DNA of 64,000 bases from an uncultured Clostridia bacterium (lineage in GTDB: Bacteria; Bacillota; Clostridia; TANB77; CAG-508), in NCBI GenBank assembly GCA_934178475.1, contig CAKPQH010000005.1, positions 1 to 64,000 on the forward strand, read 5' to 3'. Each line of letters starts with the position of its first letter. Position 1 is the stretch's first letter. The position numbers and the translations under genes are program-made. Of the stretch, positions 35,255 through 44,359 are shown in pieces. The notes beneath the pieces were generated by a model. That model had not been told where the DNA came from and did not search any database. It saw nothing but the letters and a program-made list of their open reading frames with translations.

Positions 35255-36006
35255 TGAATGGTTTTAAAGAAAACTTAAAAGTTGAAAGAGATAAAACAGG
35301 AAGAATCATTATAAATAATCAACTAGAAAAAGAATTAATAACATTTATGGAAGGTAAAATTTCTAAAAATGAATTAATGGAAATAACAGGAATTCGCGAT
35401 AAAAATACTGTTGAAATAAAAATAGAAGAATTGGTAGCGCAAAAGCCAGAATTAAAAGAATTATATGAAAGCTATGCTTCTAATAAAAGAAAAAGTTTTA
35501 AAGATTATGATTTTTTAGCTGAGACAATAGAAATGCTAAGAGGAGATTATTCACAAACAGAGATGGCGAAAATTCTTCAAGTTAACAGAAGGACATTTTC
35601 TACAAAAGTAAAGAAGCTAGAAGAAAAAAATAAAGATAATATTTTAGGCTCATTATTAAGAGATCATGCAGATAGAAATATTAAAGAAGCAAGAAAAAAA
35701 GAGTCTTTAGGAGATAAAAAATCAAGAAAGATAAGAGTAAATAAAGATTTAGATGAATTTTTAGAAGAAAAAGATTTAAATATTCAAAAATTAGGACGTA
35801 ATGAATTATCTAGAATAAAAATAAAAAATATAGAACAAACATTAGAACTAATAAACAGTTTATTAGATAAAGGAAAAACAATAAAACAATTAGATGAAGA
35901 AGGTATAATAAGTGAGGCAACATATAGAAAATATAAGGAAGAAGCAGAAAATATGAAAAAAATTTATAGCGAAGAAAATAAGAGCAATGATGTAGAAGAA
36001 AGATAA
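35254..36006 (+). CDS. hypothetical HTH-like protein between miaB and mutS
   Basis: 250 residues, highly charged and basic, not recognised as a named family. Residues about 95-125 (MLRGDYSQTEMAKILQVNRRTFSTKVKKL) read as a helix-turn-helix: Q-T-E-M-A-K-I-L then V-N-R-R-T-F. A second possible one lies at about 205-228 (KTIKQLDEEGIISEATYRKY). The N-terminus (NELMEITGIRDKNTVEIKIEELV) is also helical. It is translationally coupled to miaB and ends 10 bases before mutS, so it is part of that operon. DNA or RNA binding is inferred from the HTH-like segments only. Confidence 0.75.
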   Translation: MNGFKENLKVERDKTGRIIINNQLEKELITFMEGKISKNELMEITGIRDKNTVEIKIEELVAQKPELKELYESYASNKRKSFKDYDFLAETIEMLRGDYSQTEMAKILQVNRRTFSTKVKKLEEKNKDNILGSLLRDHADRNIKEARKKESLGDKKSRKIRVNKDLDEFLEEKDLNIQKLGRNELSRIKIKNIEQTLELINSLLDKGKTIKQLDEEGIISEATYRKYKEEAENMKKIYSEENKSNDVEER

Positions 36007-36016
36007 GGAGTAAGAA

Positions 36017-38642
36017 ATGGTAGATAAAGAAAAATGTTCTCCAATGATGCAAAAATATTTAGAAACAAAAGAACAATATAAGGATTGCATTTTATTTTAT
36101 AGATTAGGTGATTTTTATGAAATGTTTTTTGATGATGCAATACTTGTGTCAAGAGAACTTGAAATAACATTAACTGGAAAAGATTGTGGACTGGAAGAAA
36201 GAGCACCTATGGCAGGAATACCACATCATGCAGCAGAAGGATATATTGCAAGACTAATTTCAAAAGGATATAAAGTTGCAATATGTGAACAATTAGAAGA
36301 TCCAAAAATTGTAAAAGGAATAGTAAAACGTGGAGTTATTAAAGTAGTAACCCCTGGAACAGTTGTAGAATCTAATATGCTTGAAGAAAGAAAAAACAAT
36401 TATATAATGAGTATATATAAAGCAGGAATTTATTTTGGTGTTGCAGTAAGCGATATTTCAACAGGAGAATTTTATGCTACGCAGATAAAAGAAACTAATA
36501 ATTTTGCATTACTTTTAGATGAAATAGCAAGATTTTCACCAGCTGAAATAATAACAAATAACATGCTTATAGATTGCAGTGAGGAAATCTCAAAAATAAA
36601 AACTAGATTTCCAAGTGCATATATTACAAAATATAAAGATGAAGCATTTAAAGAAGAATATAGCAATATAGTAAATAGATTTAGCTTAATTAATAATAAA
36701 GGGAAAAATATCGAAGATATAGAAGAAAGACTTCTTTCTGTAAATGCAATCAATGCATTAGTAGAATATTTAGAAGAAACCCAGATGACAAATCTAGAAC
36801 ATATTAATAAGATTACGATGTATGAAACATCAAGATATATGTCTCTTGATATTAATGCAAGAAGAAACTTAGAAATAACAGAAAAGTTAAGAGATAAATC
36901 AAAAAAAGGTACTTTATTATGGGTATTAGACAAAACATCAACATCAATGGGAGGAAGACTTTTAAGAAGATGGCTTAATGATCCTTTAATAGATGTATTA
37001 GAAATAAATAATAGATTAAATGCAGTAAAAGAACTAAAAGATTACATGATTCTTAGAGGAGATATCATAGACAGTTTAAAAAAAGTATATGATATTGAAA
37101 GACTAGCAGGAAAAATGGCATATGGAAATGGTACGCCAAGGGATATGATTACTCTTAAAAATTCTTTATATAGACTTCCAGAAGTTAGAATGGTTTTAAA
37201 AGACTGCAAAACAGATATGCTTAAAAATTTATATGATAATATTGATGAACTTCAAGATATATATGAATTAATAAACAAATCCATTGTAGATGACCCACCT
37301 ATGGTTACTAAAGATGGAGGGTATATAAAACTTGGATATGACCCAGAAATAGATGAACTTAAAACAGCAACTACAGATGGAAAAAGTTGGCTTATGAAGT
37401 TAGAAGCATCAGAAAAAGAAAAGACAGGAATTAAATCATTAAAAGTAGGATTTAACAAAGTTTTTGGATATTATATTGAAGTTACAAATTTATATAAAGA
37501 TAAGGTACCAGCAAATTATATAAGAAAACAGACATTAACTAATGGTGAAAGATATATAACAGAAGAGCTTAAAGAAATTGAAAATAAGATATTAGGAGCA
37601 GAAGAAAGAGTTATAAAGCTTGAATTAGAGGCGTTTAATGTAATAAGAAAAGAAATTGCTTCTAATGTAAAAAGACTTCAAAAAACTGCAGAAGCTGTAT
37701 CTAGTTTAGATGTTTTAACTTCATTTGCACAAGTTGCAGAAGATATGAATTATTGTATGCCAGAAGTTAACAAAAGTGGAGTAATAAATATAGTTGAAGG
37801 AAGACATCCTGTTATTGAAAAAATGTTACCAGCAGGAGAATTTATTTCAAATGATACATACTTAGATAAAGACGAAAACAGATTAGGAATAATTACAGGT
37901 CCTAATATGGCAGGTAAATCTACATATATGAGACAAGTTGCATTAATTACTCTTATGGCACAAGTTCGGAAGTTTTGTACCTGCTACATCTGCTCAAATA
38001 GGAGTTGTTGATAAGATTTTTACAAGAGTAGGAGCTTCAGATGATTTGAGCATGGGACAAAGTACTTTTATGGTAGAGATGATGGAAGTTGCAACTATTC
38101 TTAAAGAAGCTACTCAAAACAGTTTAGTTATATTAGATGAAATTGGAAGAGGAACTTCAACATATGATGGACTTTCTATTGCATGGGCAGTAGCAGAATT
38201 TATTGCAAATAAAGAAAAGTGTGGAGCAAAAACATTATTTGCAACACATTATCACGAACTAATAGAACTTGAGGAGAAAAAAGAAGGAATAAAAAATTAT
38301 TCAATTGCTGTTAAGGAAAAAGGAGAGGATGTTATATTCTTACGTAAAATCGTAAGAGGTGGAACTGATGAAAGTTATGGTATACATGTTGCAAGATTAG
38401 CAGGTGTTCCAAAAGATGTTACTACTAGAGCTAACGAAATATTAAAAAATATAGAAAAGAAAAATATTTTAAATGCAAAAAATTTAGAAAAAGAAGATAA
38501 GAAAAAGGTTGAAGGTCAATTTGATCTATTTAATTATAAATTAGCTGAAATAGCTCATGAATTAGACCAAGTAAATCTTAATGAATTAACTCCAATTGAT
38601 GCCTTAAATACATTAGTTAAAATAAAAGAAAAGATGAAGTAA
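36017..38642 (+). pseudogene. mutS: DNA mismatch repair protein MutS, frameshifted
   Basis: Reads as a full MutS (about 874 residues if restored) in two frames: 36017-about 37966 carries the mismatch-binding N-terminus (SPMMQKYLETKEQYKDCILFYRLGDFYEMF), connector, lever and clamp domains and Walker A GPNMAGKST; from about 37968 the second frame continues GSFVPATSAQIGVVD, the Walker B LDEIGRGTSTYDG, FATHYHEL and the C-terminal tail. An extra C at 37967 (CAAGTT-C-GGAAGT) breaks the frame just after MAQV. Without repair the product ends shortly after Walker A and would lack ATPase activity. Either a real mutator lesion or a sequencing/assembly error; everything else is intact and no slippery site is visible. 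Confidence 0.9.
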
Positions 38643-38648
38643 AAAATG

Positions 38649-38677
38649 TTGACAATAAAAATAATAAATATTAAAAT
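38649..38677 (+). promoter_or_regulatory. promoter of the leader-ORF/pilin-like unit
   Basis: TTGACA (38649-38654), 17 bases, TAAAAT (38672-38677). An overlapping TATAAT further down could also serve. Confidence 0.7.
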
Positions 38678-38740
38678 ATAATATATAGTGATATAAATGC
38701 TAAATACAAAGGAAATATGCTAAAGGGGAGATACAAAAAA

Positions 38741-38851
38741 ATGGAAAAAACTAAAACCATTGGGAGAGTGGCACACGCAAGTATTTTAAATAATAAAGTA
38801 AATAAAATAAAAATAAGAAATAAGGCTAGCTTATTGCCAAAAAGGCAATAG
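38741..38851 (+). CDS. short leader ORF, 36 residues
   Basis: ATG 38741 is preceded by AAGGGGAG at a 10-base gap and opens a 36-codon frame with product starting MEKTKTIGRVAHASILNNK and rich in Lys, Asn and Ile, ending LLPKRQ. Its stop codon (38849-38851) falls inside the terminator-like hairpin at 38819-38868, so translation of the ORF would melt the hairpin. This looks like a leader peptide for translation-coupled attenuation of the pilin-like gene. It is not recognised as a known peptide and could be fortuitous. Confidence 0.4.
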   Translation: MEKTKTIGRVAHASILNNKVNKIKIRNKASLLPKRQ

Positions 38852-38868
38852 GTTTCTAGTCTTATTTT
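38819..38868 (+). terminator. terminator/attenuator-like hairpin element, copy B
   Basis: Outer stem 38819-38828 with 38857-38866 (AATAAGGCTA with TAGTCTTATT, one G-U), internal loop, inner stem CTTATTGCC (38830-38838) with GGCAATAGG (38844-38852), then a T-run. It lies between the leader ORF and the pilin-like CDS, 28 bases before that ATG, so it may act as an attenuator. It shares GGCT-N-GCTTA and TAGGTTTYTAGTCYTATTTTT with copy A at 7377-7429, while the apical stem differs. Confidence 0.7.
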
Positions 38869-38896
38869 TGCATTTAAAAAGGGAGAAAAAATTAAA

Positions 38897-40444
38897 ATGA
38901 GAAAAAGGCAAGGGATAACATTAATAGCTTTGGTAATAACAATAATTGTACTATTAATTTTGGCAGGGATAACAATAAGTATGATAACAAGCCAAGACGG
39001 TATATTAAATAAAGCCATACTAGCAAAAAATGTAATGGAAAAAAGTAAGTCAGAAGAAGAAGTAAAATTGGCGTGGACTGAAGTAATAGCAGATATTTCA
39101 ACTGGAGATTTAAAAGATAAAGATATTACAAGTGAAAAATTAGATACTTATTTAAAAGATTTGAAGCTACAAGGAAAAAATGGAGAGGATTATTTATTAG
39201 AATACAAAGGAAATGTAATTAAAGCATCATTATCTGGAAATATAAGCACAATTGGAAGTATAACAAGTAAAGTAATTGATAATAGCAAAGAAATTAATGT
39301 AACAGATGTTGCAGGAAACACTTATCTAAGTAATTATAAAATATATGGAAATAGTATACAAGAAGGAACACCTAGTATAGAAAATCCAATTGAAATAAAA
39401 AGTGTAGGCAGTCTTGTAGTAGATGAAAAAGATGAGCATTATGGCAAATATAAAATACCAATAACTATGAGTGGCAAAAATTTAGTAAAATATCCATATT
39501 ATGATAAAACCAAAACAATAAACGGTATAACATTTACTGATAATCAAGATGGAAGTATTACTGTAAATGGCAAAGCTACAGATAGGGCAAGTTATACTTT
39601 AAATGCAGATTTACTTAAACATACAGGTTTAGACAAGAATAAACAGTATTATTTGACAGGATCGCCTGAAGGAAGCACACATGCTAGATACATTTTAGTT
39701 AATTTCTTTAATGGTGACACATGGGTAGCTGAGAAAGGAGAATATGATGACAGAGGACTTTTATTAGATTTCCCAAATTACGATTTTGAATTTGATAGAG
39801 TTGAGCTAAGAATAATGATTAATAATACGGCCAAAGCTGAAAATATTGTGTTTTATCCTATGATTGAAGAAGCTACATCAAGAACAGAATATAAACCATA
39901 TTCAGAACCAGTAACATATAATATATATTTAAATGAACCATTAAGGAAATTGGGTGATTATGCGGATTACGTTGATTTAAAAAACAAAAAAGTAGTTAGA
40001 AATGTAGTAGAGAAGAAATACAATGGAACAGAAGGTTGGACAGCGAATGCTAATACAGACGTACCAGATGGATATTCAAGTTTTGTGCTAATAGATAATA
40101 CGATTTTACCTAGATATGGTAATGCAATAAACATTAAACCTATATCAAATATGTTTAAATGTTATGCAGGATATGTGGGAAGCAAAAATCAGGAAATTTG
40201 GAATGTGTATAAAACAGTGTGGAATATTAGACCGATAATTTTAACTTCAAGACTTACTGAAAATAGTGTAGAAGGATGGAAAAAATGGTTAAATGAAAAT
40301 CCTGTTACTGTAGATTGTGCATTAGATACTCAGACAGAAGAAGATATTAGTTTACCAAATATATTATTAAATGAAGGAACAAACAAAATTACAATTGAAA
40401 CTGAAATAGAACCAAGTAAAATTGAAATAAATTATTGTAAATAA
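38897..40444 (+). CDS. pilin-like N-terminus fused to phage-tail-like ectodomain
   Basis: 515 residues. The N-terminus RKRQGITLIALVITIIVLLILAG (in parts, residues 2-24) is a type-IV-prepilin-like signal: basic leader, Gly at the cleavage point, then a long hydrophobic helix; position +1 is Ile and the usual Glu+5 is missing. After a helical, charged stalk (about 25-110) come beta-rich segments that resemble phage tail/baseplate accessory proteins: GKNLVKYPYYDKTKTINGITFT, DNQDGSITVNGKAT (about 213-226) and YLNEPLRKLGDYADYVDLKNKKVVRN (in parts, about 341-370). Cell-surface location is inferred. The start has only a GGGAG 11 bases upstream. It may be an adhesin or surface filament subunit; no pilus machinery is nearby. 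Confidence 0.75.
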   Translation: MRKRQGITLIALVITIIVLLILAGITISMITSQDGILNKAILAKNVMEKSKSEEEVKLAWTEVIADISTGDLKDKDITSEKLDTYLKDLKLQGKNGEDYLLEYKGNVIKASLSGNISTIGSITSKVIDNSKEINVTDVAGNTYLSNYKIYGNSIQEGTPSIENPIEIKSVGSLVVDEKDEHYGKYKIPITMSGKNLVKYPYYDKTKTINGITFTDNQDGSITVNGKATDRASYTLNADLLKHTGLDKNKQYYLTGSPEGSTHARYILVNFFNGDTWVAEKGEYDDRGLLLDFPNYDFEFDRVELRIMINNTAKAENIVFYPMIEEATSRTEYKPYSEPVTYNIYLNEPLRKLGDYADYVDLKNKKVVRNVVEKKYNGTEGWTANANTDVPDGYSSFVLIDNTILPRYGNAINIKPISNMFKCYAGYVGSKNQEIWNVYKTVWNIRPIILTSRLTENSVEGWKKWLNENPVTVDCALDTQTEEDISLPNILLNEGTNKITIETEIEPSKIEINYCK

Positions 40445-40452
40445 TAACAAAT

Positions 40453-40489
40453 AAAAGATACTATAAAATAAAACAAATAGTATCTTTTT
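40453..40489 (+). terminator. intrinsic terminator
   Basis: AAAGATACTAT pairs with ATAGTATCTTT and is followed by TTGTT; ends the pilin-like gene. Confidence 0.75.
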
Positions 40490-40542
40490 GTTAGATATCT
40501 AAAATAATTAACACAAAAAATGAACAAAAATCATCAAAGCTA

Positions 40543-40571
40543 TTGACAAAAGTCAAATATAAAAGTATAAT
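40543..40571 (+). promoter_or_regulatory. promoter of small membrane protein gene
   Basis: TTGACA (40543-40548), 17 bases, TATAAT (40566-40571): a consensus sigma-A promoter. Confidence 0.88.
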
Positions 40572-40602
40572 AAAATATGTAGTAAAAAAAGGAGTAAATT
40601 AT

Positions 40603-40782
40603 ATGTTAGCTAAAATATGGAAAAAAGTATGTTTAGGCATATTAATTATAGCTTGTTTATTTAACATAGTATCTAAATTAGTTGGAAGGTTATCTTTCAA
40701 TAAAGAAATACTTTCTTCTGCTCAATATATGTATGACCAATATCAATATGAAAATGAAGACGAAGAAAATGTTTTGAAATAA
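40603..40782 (+). CDS. small single-pass membrane protein, 59 residues
   Basis: ATG 40603 with AAAGGAG at 8 bases; the frame open from 40543 begins inside the promoter and is not used. The product is MLAKIWKKVCLGILIIACLF... with one membrane helix (about residues 9-28), positive residues before it and an acidic Tyr/Asn/Glu-rich C-terminus (YQYENEDEEN). Not recognised. It has a strong promoter and is followed 66 bases later by rpmE, with which it may be cotranscribed. Confidence 0.7.
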   Translation: MLAKIWKKVCLGILIIACLFNIVSKLVGRLSFNKEILSSAQYMYDQYQYENEDEENVLK

Positions 40783-40848
40783 GCTTAGAAATCATAAGAC
40801 GATAACATAAAATATAAATTTAGCAACTTAAGAAAGAGGTGAATTTAA

Positions 40849-41052
40849 ATGAAAGAAGGATTACATCCATCATATGAAGAAACAACAATAACATGCGCTT
40901 GTGGAAATGTATTTAAAGTTGGATCTACAAAGAAAGAATTAAAAGTTGATATATGCTCAAAATGTCATCCATTCTGGACAGGAAACTTAATGAGACAAGA
41001 TACAGCAGGAAGTAGAGCAGATAAATTCAAGAAAAAATATGGACTTGCATAA
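40849..41052 (+). CDS. rpmE: 50S ribosomal protein L31
   Basis: 67 residues, bL31 of the zinc-binding (C+) type: CACG and CSKCHP provide the four cysteines. HPSYEETTITC and CHPFWTG are diagnostic. AAGAGGTG lies before the ATG. Followed by a terminator. Being the zinc form, it can act as a cellular zinc reservoir in related bacteria. Confidence 0.96.
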   Translation: MKEGLHPSYEETTITCACGNVFKVGSTKKELKVDICSKCHPFWTGNLMRQDTAGSRADKFKKKYGLA

Positions 41053-41060
41053 TTTAAGAA

Positions 41061-41094
41061 AAATAAAAGTAGCATTAGCTGCTTTATTTTTTTT
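41061..41094 (+). terminator. intrinsic terminator after rpmE
   Basis: AAATAAAAGTAGC pairs with GCTGCTTTATTT around ATTA with one bulged A, followed by a run of Ts. Confidence 0.85.
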
Positions 41095-41163
41095 GCTTAA
41101 AATTAAAGTCACTTGATTTTTTATTAATTTTATAGTAGAATACATGAAGAAAAGAGGAGAAAA

Positions 41164-41616
41164 ATGTATACTATTGAAGAATTTGATAAACAAAAAACAA
41201 AAGTACTAAAATATGTTATCTATAAAAAAAGAAGCGAAAACGAAATAAGAACAAAATTCAAAAATGCAATAGAAGAAGACTTGCTAGAAGATATAATAGA
41301 ATATTTAAAAGAAGCAAGTTATATAGATGATAGAGATTATATAAACAAAACAATAAACAATTTTAAAGTGTTAAAAAATTTATCAAAATTTGAAATTCGT
41401 TATAAATTAATGGCAAAAGGTATAAAGAAAAATGATATAGATGATTATTTTTATGAAAATAAAGAAGAATTAAATGAATATGAGATAAAATCCGCATCAA
41501 ATATTATTATAAAGAAAAAAAGAGAAATGGATATAGACGAAATAAAACAATATCTATTGAAAAAAGGATATAATAGTGATAATATACGAGAAGCAATTGA
41601 GGAGAGTGAAAATTAA
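41164..41616 (+). CDS. recX: regulatory protein RecX
   Basis: 150 residues made of three-helix repeats characteristic of RecX (ALKYVIYKKRSENEIRTKF-like first repeat, YIDDRDYINKTINNF, then DIDEIKQYLLKKGYNSDNIREAI). RecX binds the RecA filament and modulates its activity. Here it is unlinked from recA (17 kb away) and coupled by a TAATG overlap to scpA. AGAGGAG precedes ATG. Confidence 0.87.
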   Translation: MYTIEEFDKQKTKVLKYVIYKKRSENEIRTKFKNAIEEDLLEDIIEYLKEASYIDDRDYINKTINNFKVLKNLSKFEIRYKLMAKGIKKNDIDDYFYENKEELNEYEIKSASNIIIKKKREMDIDEIKQYLLKKGYNSDNIREAIEESEN

Positions 41617-42374
41617 TGACAAATGTACTAACATTTGAGACAAAAAGATATCCTATAAAAATCGAAAATTTTGAGGGACCATTGGATTTGCTTTGTGTAC
41701 TTATTGAAAAAAATAAGATGAGCATATATGATATAAATATAAATGAAATAGCAGATCAATATATAGAATATATAAAGAAAATGGAAGAGATGAACTTGGA
41801 AGTTGCAAGTGAGTTTTTAGTGATGGCTTCAGAACTTTTATATTTAAAATCAAAAAGGCTACTTCCAAGCAAACAAGAAGATGAAGAAGAATTAACAGAG
41901 GAAGAGCTAATAAGAAGAATTATAGAATATAAAAAATATAAAGATATAACATTAAAATTAAAAGAAAGTTTTGAATTTAATTCTAATAGATTCTTTAAAT
42001 TAGCTGAAAAAATAGAATTACAAAAACAAGAATTAGAACAAAATTATGAAGAAAATATAATATCTACTATGTATGAGAACGTTGTAGAAAGAAATTTAGA
42101 AAAAGAAAATAAAAATGCTAAGAATATAGAAAAAATAGCTATTACAGAAACATATACAATAGCTAGCAAGGTAAAGGATATGTTTAAGGAATTGGTTAAA
42201 CATAAGAAGTTTGTATTTAATAAATTATTTTCTATAAACAAACACAATAAACAAGAAGTAGTTACAGCTTTTTCGGGATTATTAGAGCTTTCAAGAAGAA
42301 ATAAAGTTGTAACTAGTCAAGAAGAATTGTTTGGCGATATAACTGTTGAGAAAAATAATAAAAAAATATTGTAA
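41616..42374 (+). CDS. scpA: segregation and condensation protein A
   Basis: 252 residues, the kleisin of the bacterial SMC-ScpAB complex that organises chromosome arms. The N-terminal FEGPLDLLCVLIEKNKMSIYDI (in parts) and the VASEFLVMASELLYLKSKRLLP motif are diagnostic, and a winged-helix C-terminus follows. ATG overlaps the recX stop by one base. The usual next gene, scpB, is not here; a membrane protein of unknown function follows. Confidence 0.94.
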   Translation: MTNVLTFETKRYPIKIENFEGPLDLLCVLIEKNKMSIYDININEIADQYIEYIKKMEEMNLEVASEFLVMASELLYLKSKRLLPSKQEDEEELTEEELIRRIIEYKKYKDITLKLKESFEFNSNRFFKLAEKIELQKQELEQNYEENIISTMYENVVERNLEKENKNAKNIEKIAITETYTIASKVKDMFKELVKHKKFVFNKLFSINKHNKQEVVTAFSGLLELSRRNKVVTSQEELFGDITVEKNNKKIL

Positions 42375-42433
42375 AAAAACAATACTATTAGTATAATAGA
42401 TAAGAAAAACTTGGTTCAAGAGGAGTTAAAAAG

Positions 42434-43063
42434 TTGAAAGCTAAAAATAAGTCAATAATATTTTTTGGAGTATTAATAATACTTTTAGTAATAGGGATAA
42501 TTATAATTTTTATAAATAATAAATCAGATAGATTAATACTATTAAATAAAAAATTAAAAAAAGCATCAGATTTTACGTTTTCTATAAAAGGACAAAATAC
42601 TGACTTTAAATATGAGTTAAAAATATTAAAAAACGATGCTAATTATTGTATTGAAATGTATAATGATAATGACCATACAAGTACATTATCAAAAGACGGA
42701 TATTTATATTATATAATACACAACGAGCAAGAGTATTATGTATTAAATAATGAGGGCGAAACAGATATAAATATATTAGAAAATGCTTTTAGTCAAATAG
42801 AAAATAGTAAATATAATAAAGGCAAAGAAGAGATACAAGGAAAAACATATTACTATGAGGAATATGAAGATATAACAGAATTCTTAATGAATCCTAATGT
42901 TCAAGAAAATGAAAAGATAAAGACAAGATTTTATTTTGAAGGTAACAAAATAAAATATATAAAAAATATCGTTGGAACTGATACAGAAATACTAAATGTT
43001 GGCTGTGAATTTACATCAAATAAAGATAATTTTACTATACCATCAAATTATGCTGAAAAGTAA
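42434..43063 (+). CDS. membrane-anchored extracytoplasmic protein, unknown
   Basis: 209 residues. TTG start at 42434 with GAGGAG 11 bases upstream. One N-terminal membrane helix (about residues 8-28) anchors a 180-residue outer domain rich in Tyr, Asn and Lys. The beta-strand pattern (FTFSIKGQNTDFKYELKI, YYVLNNEGET, TKTRFYFEGNKIKYI-like) resembles LolA/outer-leaflet lipid-binding or DUF-type anchored proteins, but I cannot name the family. No lipobox Cys. It follows scpA by 59 bases. Confidence 0.7.
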   Translation: MKAKNKSIIFFGVLIILLVIGIIIIFINNKSDRLILLNKKLKKASDFTFSIKGQNTDFKYELKILKNDANYCIEMYNDNDHTSTLSKDGYLYYIIHNEQEYYVLNNEGETDINILENAFSQIENSKYNKGKEEIQGKTYYYEEYEDITEFLMNPNVQENEKIKTRFYFEGNKIKYIKNIVGTDTEILNVGCEFTSNKDNFTIPSNYAEK

Positions 43064-43122
43064 TGAATAAGATTAGATATAGAATAATATAATATAATAT
43101 CATAAAAGGAGAAAATATATAA

Positions 43123-44355
43123 ATGAAAATAGAAGAAATATTAAAAAAATATAATCAAGACCATATAATAAATATTTTAAATAAATTAGATGAAGAAAAA
43201 AAAGAAGAATTAATAAAACAACTAAAGAAAATAGATTTTGACAAAATGGCCAGATTATATAACAAAACTAAAGAAAGTTTAAAGTTAAATGCTAAAATTG
43301 AACCACTTAACTTTATAGATAAATCAAAAATTTCAAAAGAAGAAAAAGAAAGAATATCTAAAATTGGTGAAGAAATAATATCAAAAAATGAATATGCTGT
43401 TGTAACAATGGCAGGAGGGCAAGGAACAAGACTTGGTTTTAACGGTCCGAAAGGTACATATAAATTAAACGTAAATGGAGAAGAAAAATATATTTTTGAA
43501 ATATTATTAGATACAATAAAAGCTGAAAATAAAAAACATAATTCAGAAGTGTATTGGTATATAATGACAAGTGACGACAACAACTATGATACAATTAATT
43601 TTTTTGAAGAAAATAATTATTTTGGATACAATAAAGATAAAGTTAAGTTTTTCAAACAATCCAATTTACCACTTATGGATACAGAAGGAAAATTGCTTAT
43701 AAATAAAGATTTTAAAGTAAAAGAAGCTTCTGATGGTAATGGTGGAGTATTCAGTGCATTAGTTAATGATGGTATGATAGATGATATGAAAAAGCATAAT
43801 GTAAAATGGGTATATATATGCGGAGTTGACAACATTATGGTAAGACCAATAGATAGTTTGTTTTTAGGATTAGCTGTTGAGAAAAACGTTAAGTGCGCAT
43901 CTAAATCTGTAGTTAAATCATATCCAGAAGAAAAAGTAGGAGCTTTTTGTAAGAAAAATGGAAAACCAGGTGTTGTTGAATATATAGAAATGACAAAAGA
44001 AATGGTTTATGGAAAAAATGAAGATGACGAACTATTATATGGAGAATCTCATATAGTAAGTAATATGTTTACTGTAGAGGCAATAGAAAAAATAGCAAAA
44101 GAAAACCTAGAATACCATGTTGCTTTAAAGAAAAATTCATATATTAATGAAAACGGAGAAGAAATTATACCTGAAGAACCAAATTCATATAAATTTGAAG
44201 CATTTATATTTGATGGATTCCAATTCTTTGATGATTTATTAGTTATGAGAATTAATAGAAATACAGAGTTTGCACCAATAAAAAATGCTAAAGGAATTGA
44301 TAGTCCAGATTCAGCTAAAGAAATTTACGAAAAATACTATAAAGATTGGGAGTAG
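43123..44355 (+). CDS. UTP-hexose-1-phosphate uridylyltransferase, UDPGP family
   Basis: 410 residues with the eukaryote-type UDP-sugar pyrophosphorylase signature MAGGQGTRLGFNGPKG (about residues 96-111), then GYNKDKVKFFKQSNLPL and ICGVDNIMVRPID. Closest in motif to UDP-N-acetylhexosamine pyrophosphorylase (UAP1 type), unlike the bacterial GlmU or GalU. It would make UDP-GlcNAc, UDP-GalNAc or UDP-glucose from UTP and the sugar phosphate. The first 90 residues are helical, as in UAP. AAAGGAG precedes ATG. Paired (4 bases apart) with a left-handed beta-helix protein. Confidence 0.87.
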   Translation: MKIEEILKKYNQDHIINILNKLDEEKKEELIKQLKKIDFDKMARLYNKTKESLKLNAKIEPLNFIDKSKISKEEKERISKIGEEIISKNEYAVVTMAGGQGTRLGFNGPKGTYKLNVNGEEKYIFEILLDTIKAENKKHNSEVYWYIMTSDDNNYDTINFFEENNYFGYNKDKVKFFKQSNLPLMDTEGKLLINKDFKVKEASDGNGGVFSALVNDGMIDDMKKHNVKWVYICGVDNIMVRPIDSLFLGLAVEKNVKCASKSVVKSYPEEKVGAFCKKNGKPGVVEYIEMTKEMVYGKNEDDELLYGESHIVSNMFTVEAIEKIAKENLEYHVALKKNSYINENGEEIIPEEPNSYKFEAFIFDGFQFFDDLLVMRINRNTEFAPIKNAKGIDSPDSAKEIYEKYYKDWE

Positions 44356-44359
44356 TAAA

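Noticed and set aside
38761..38820. c-di-GMP riboswitch upstream of the pilin-like gene (GGCACACGCAAG)
   Set aside because: Core motifs of the GEMM aptamer are missing; the stretch reads as the leader ORF.
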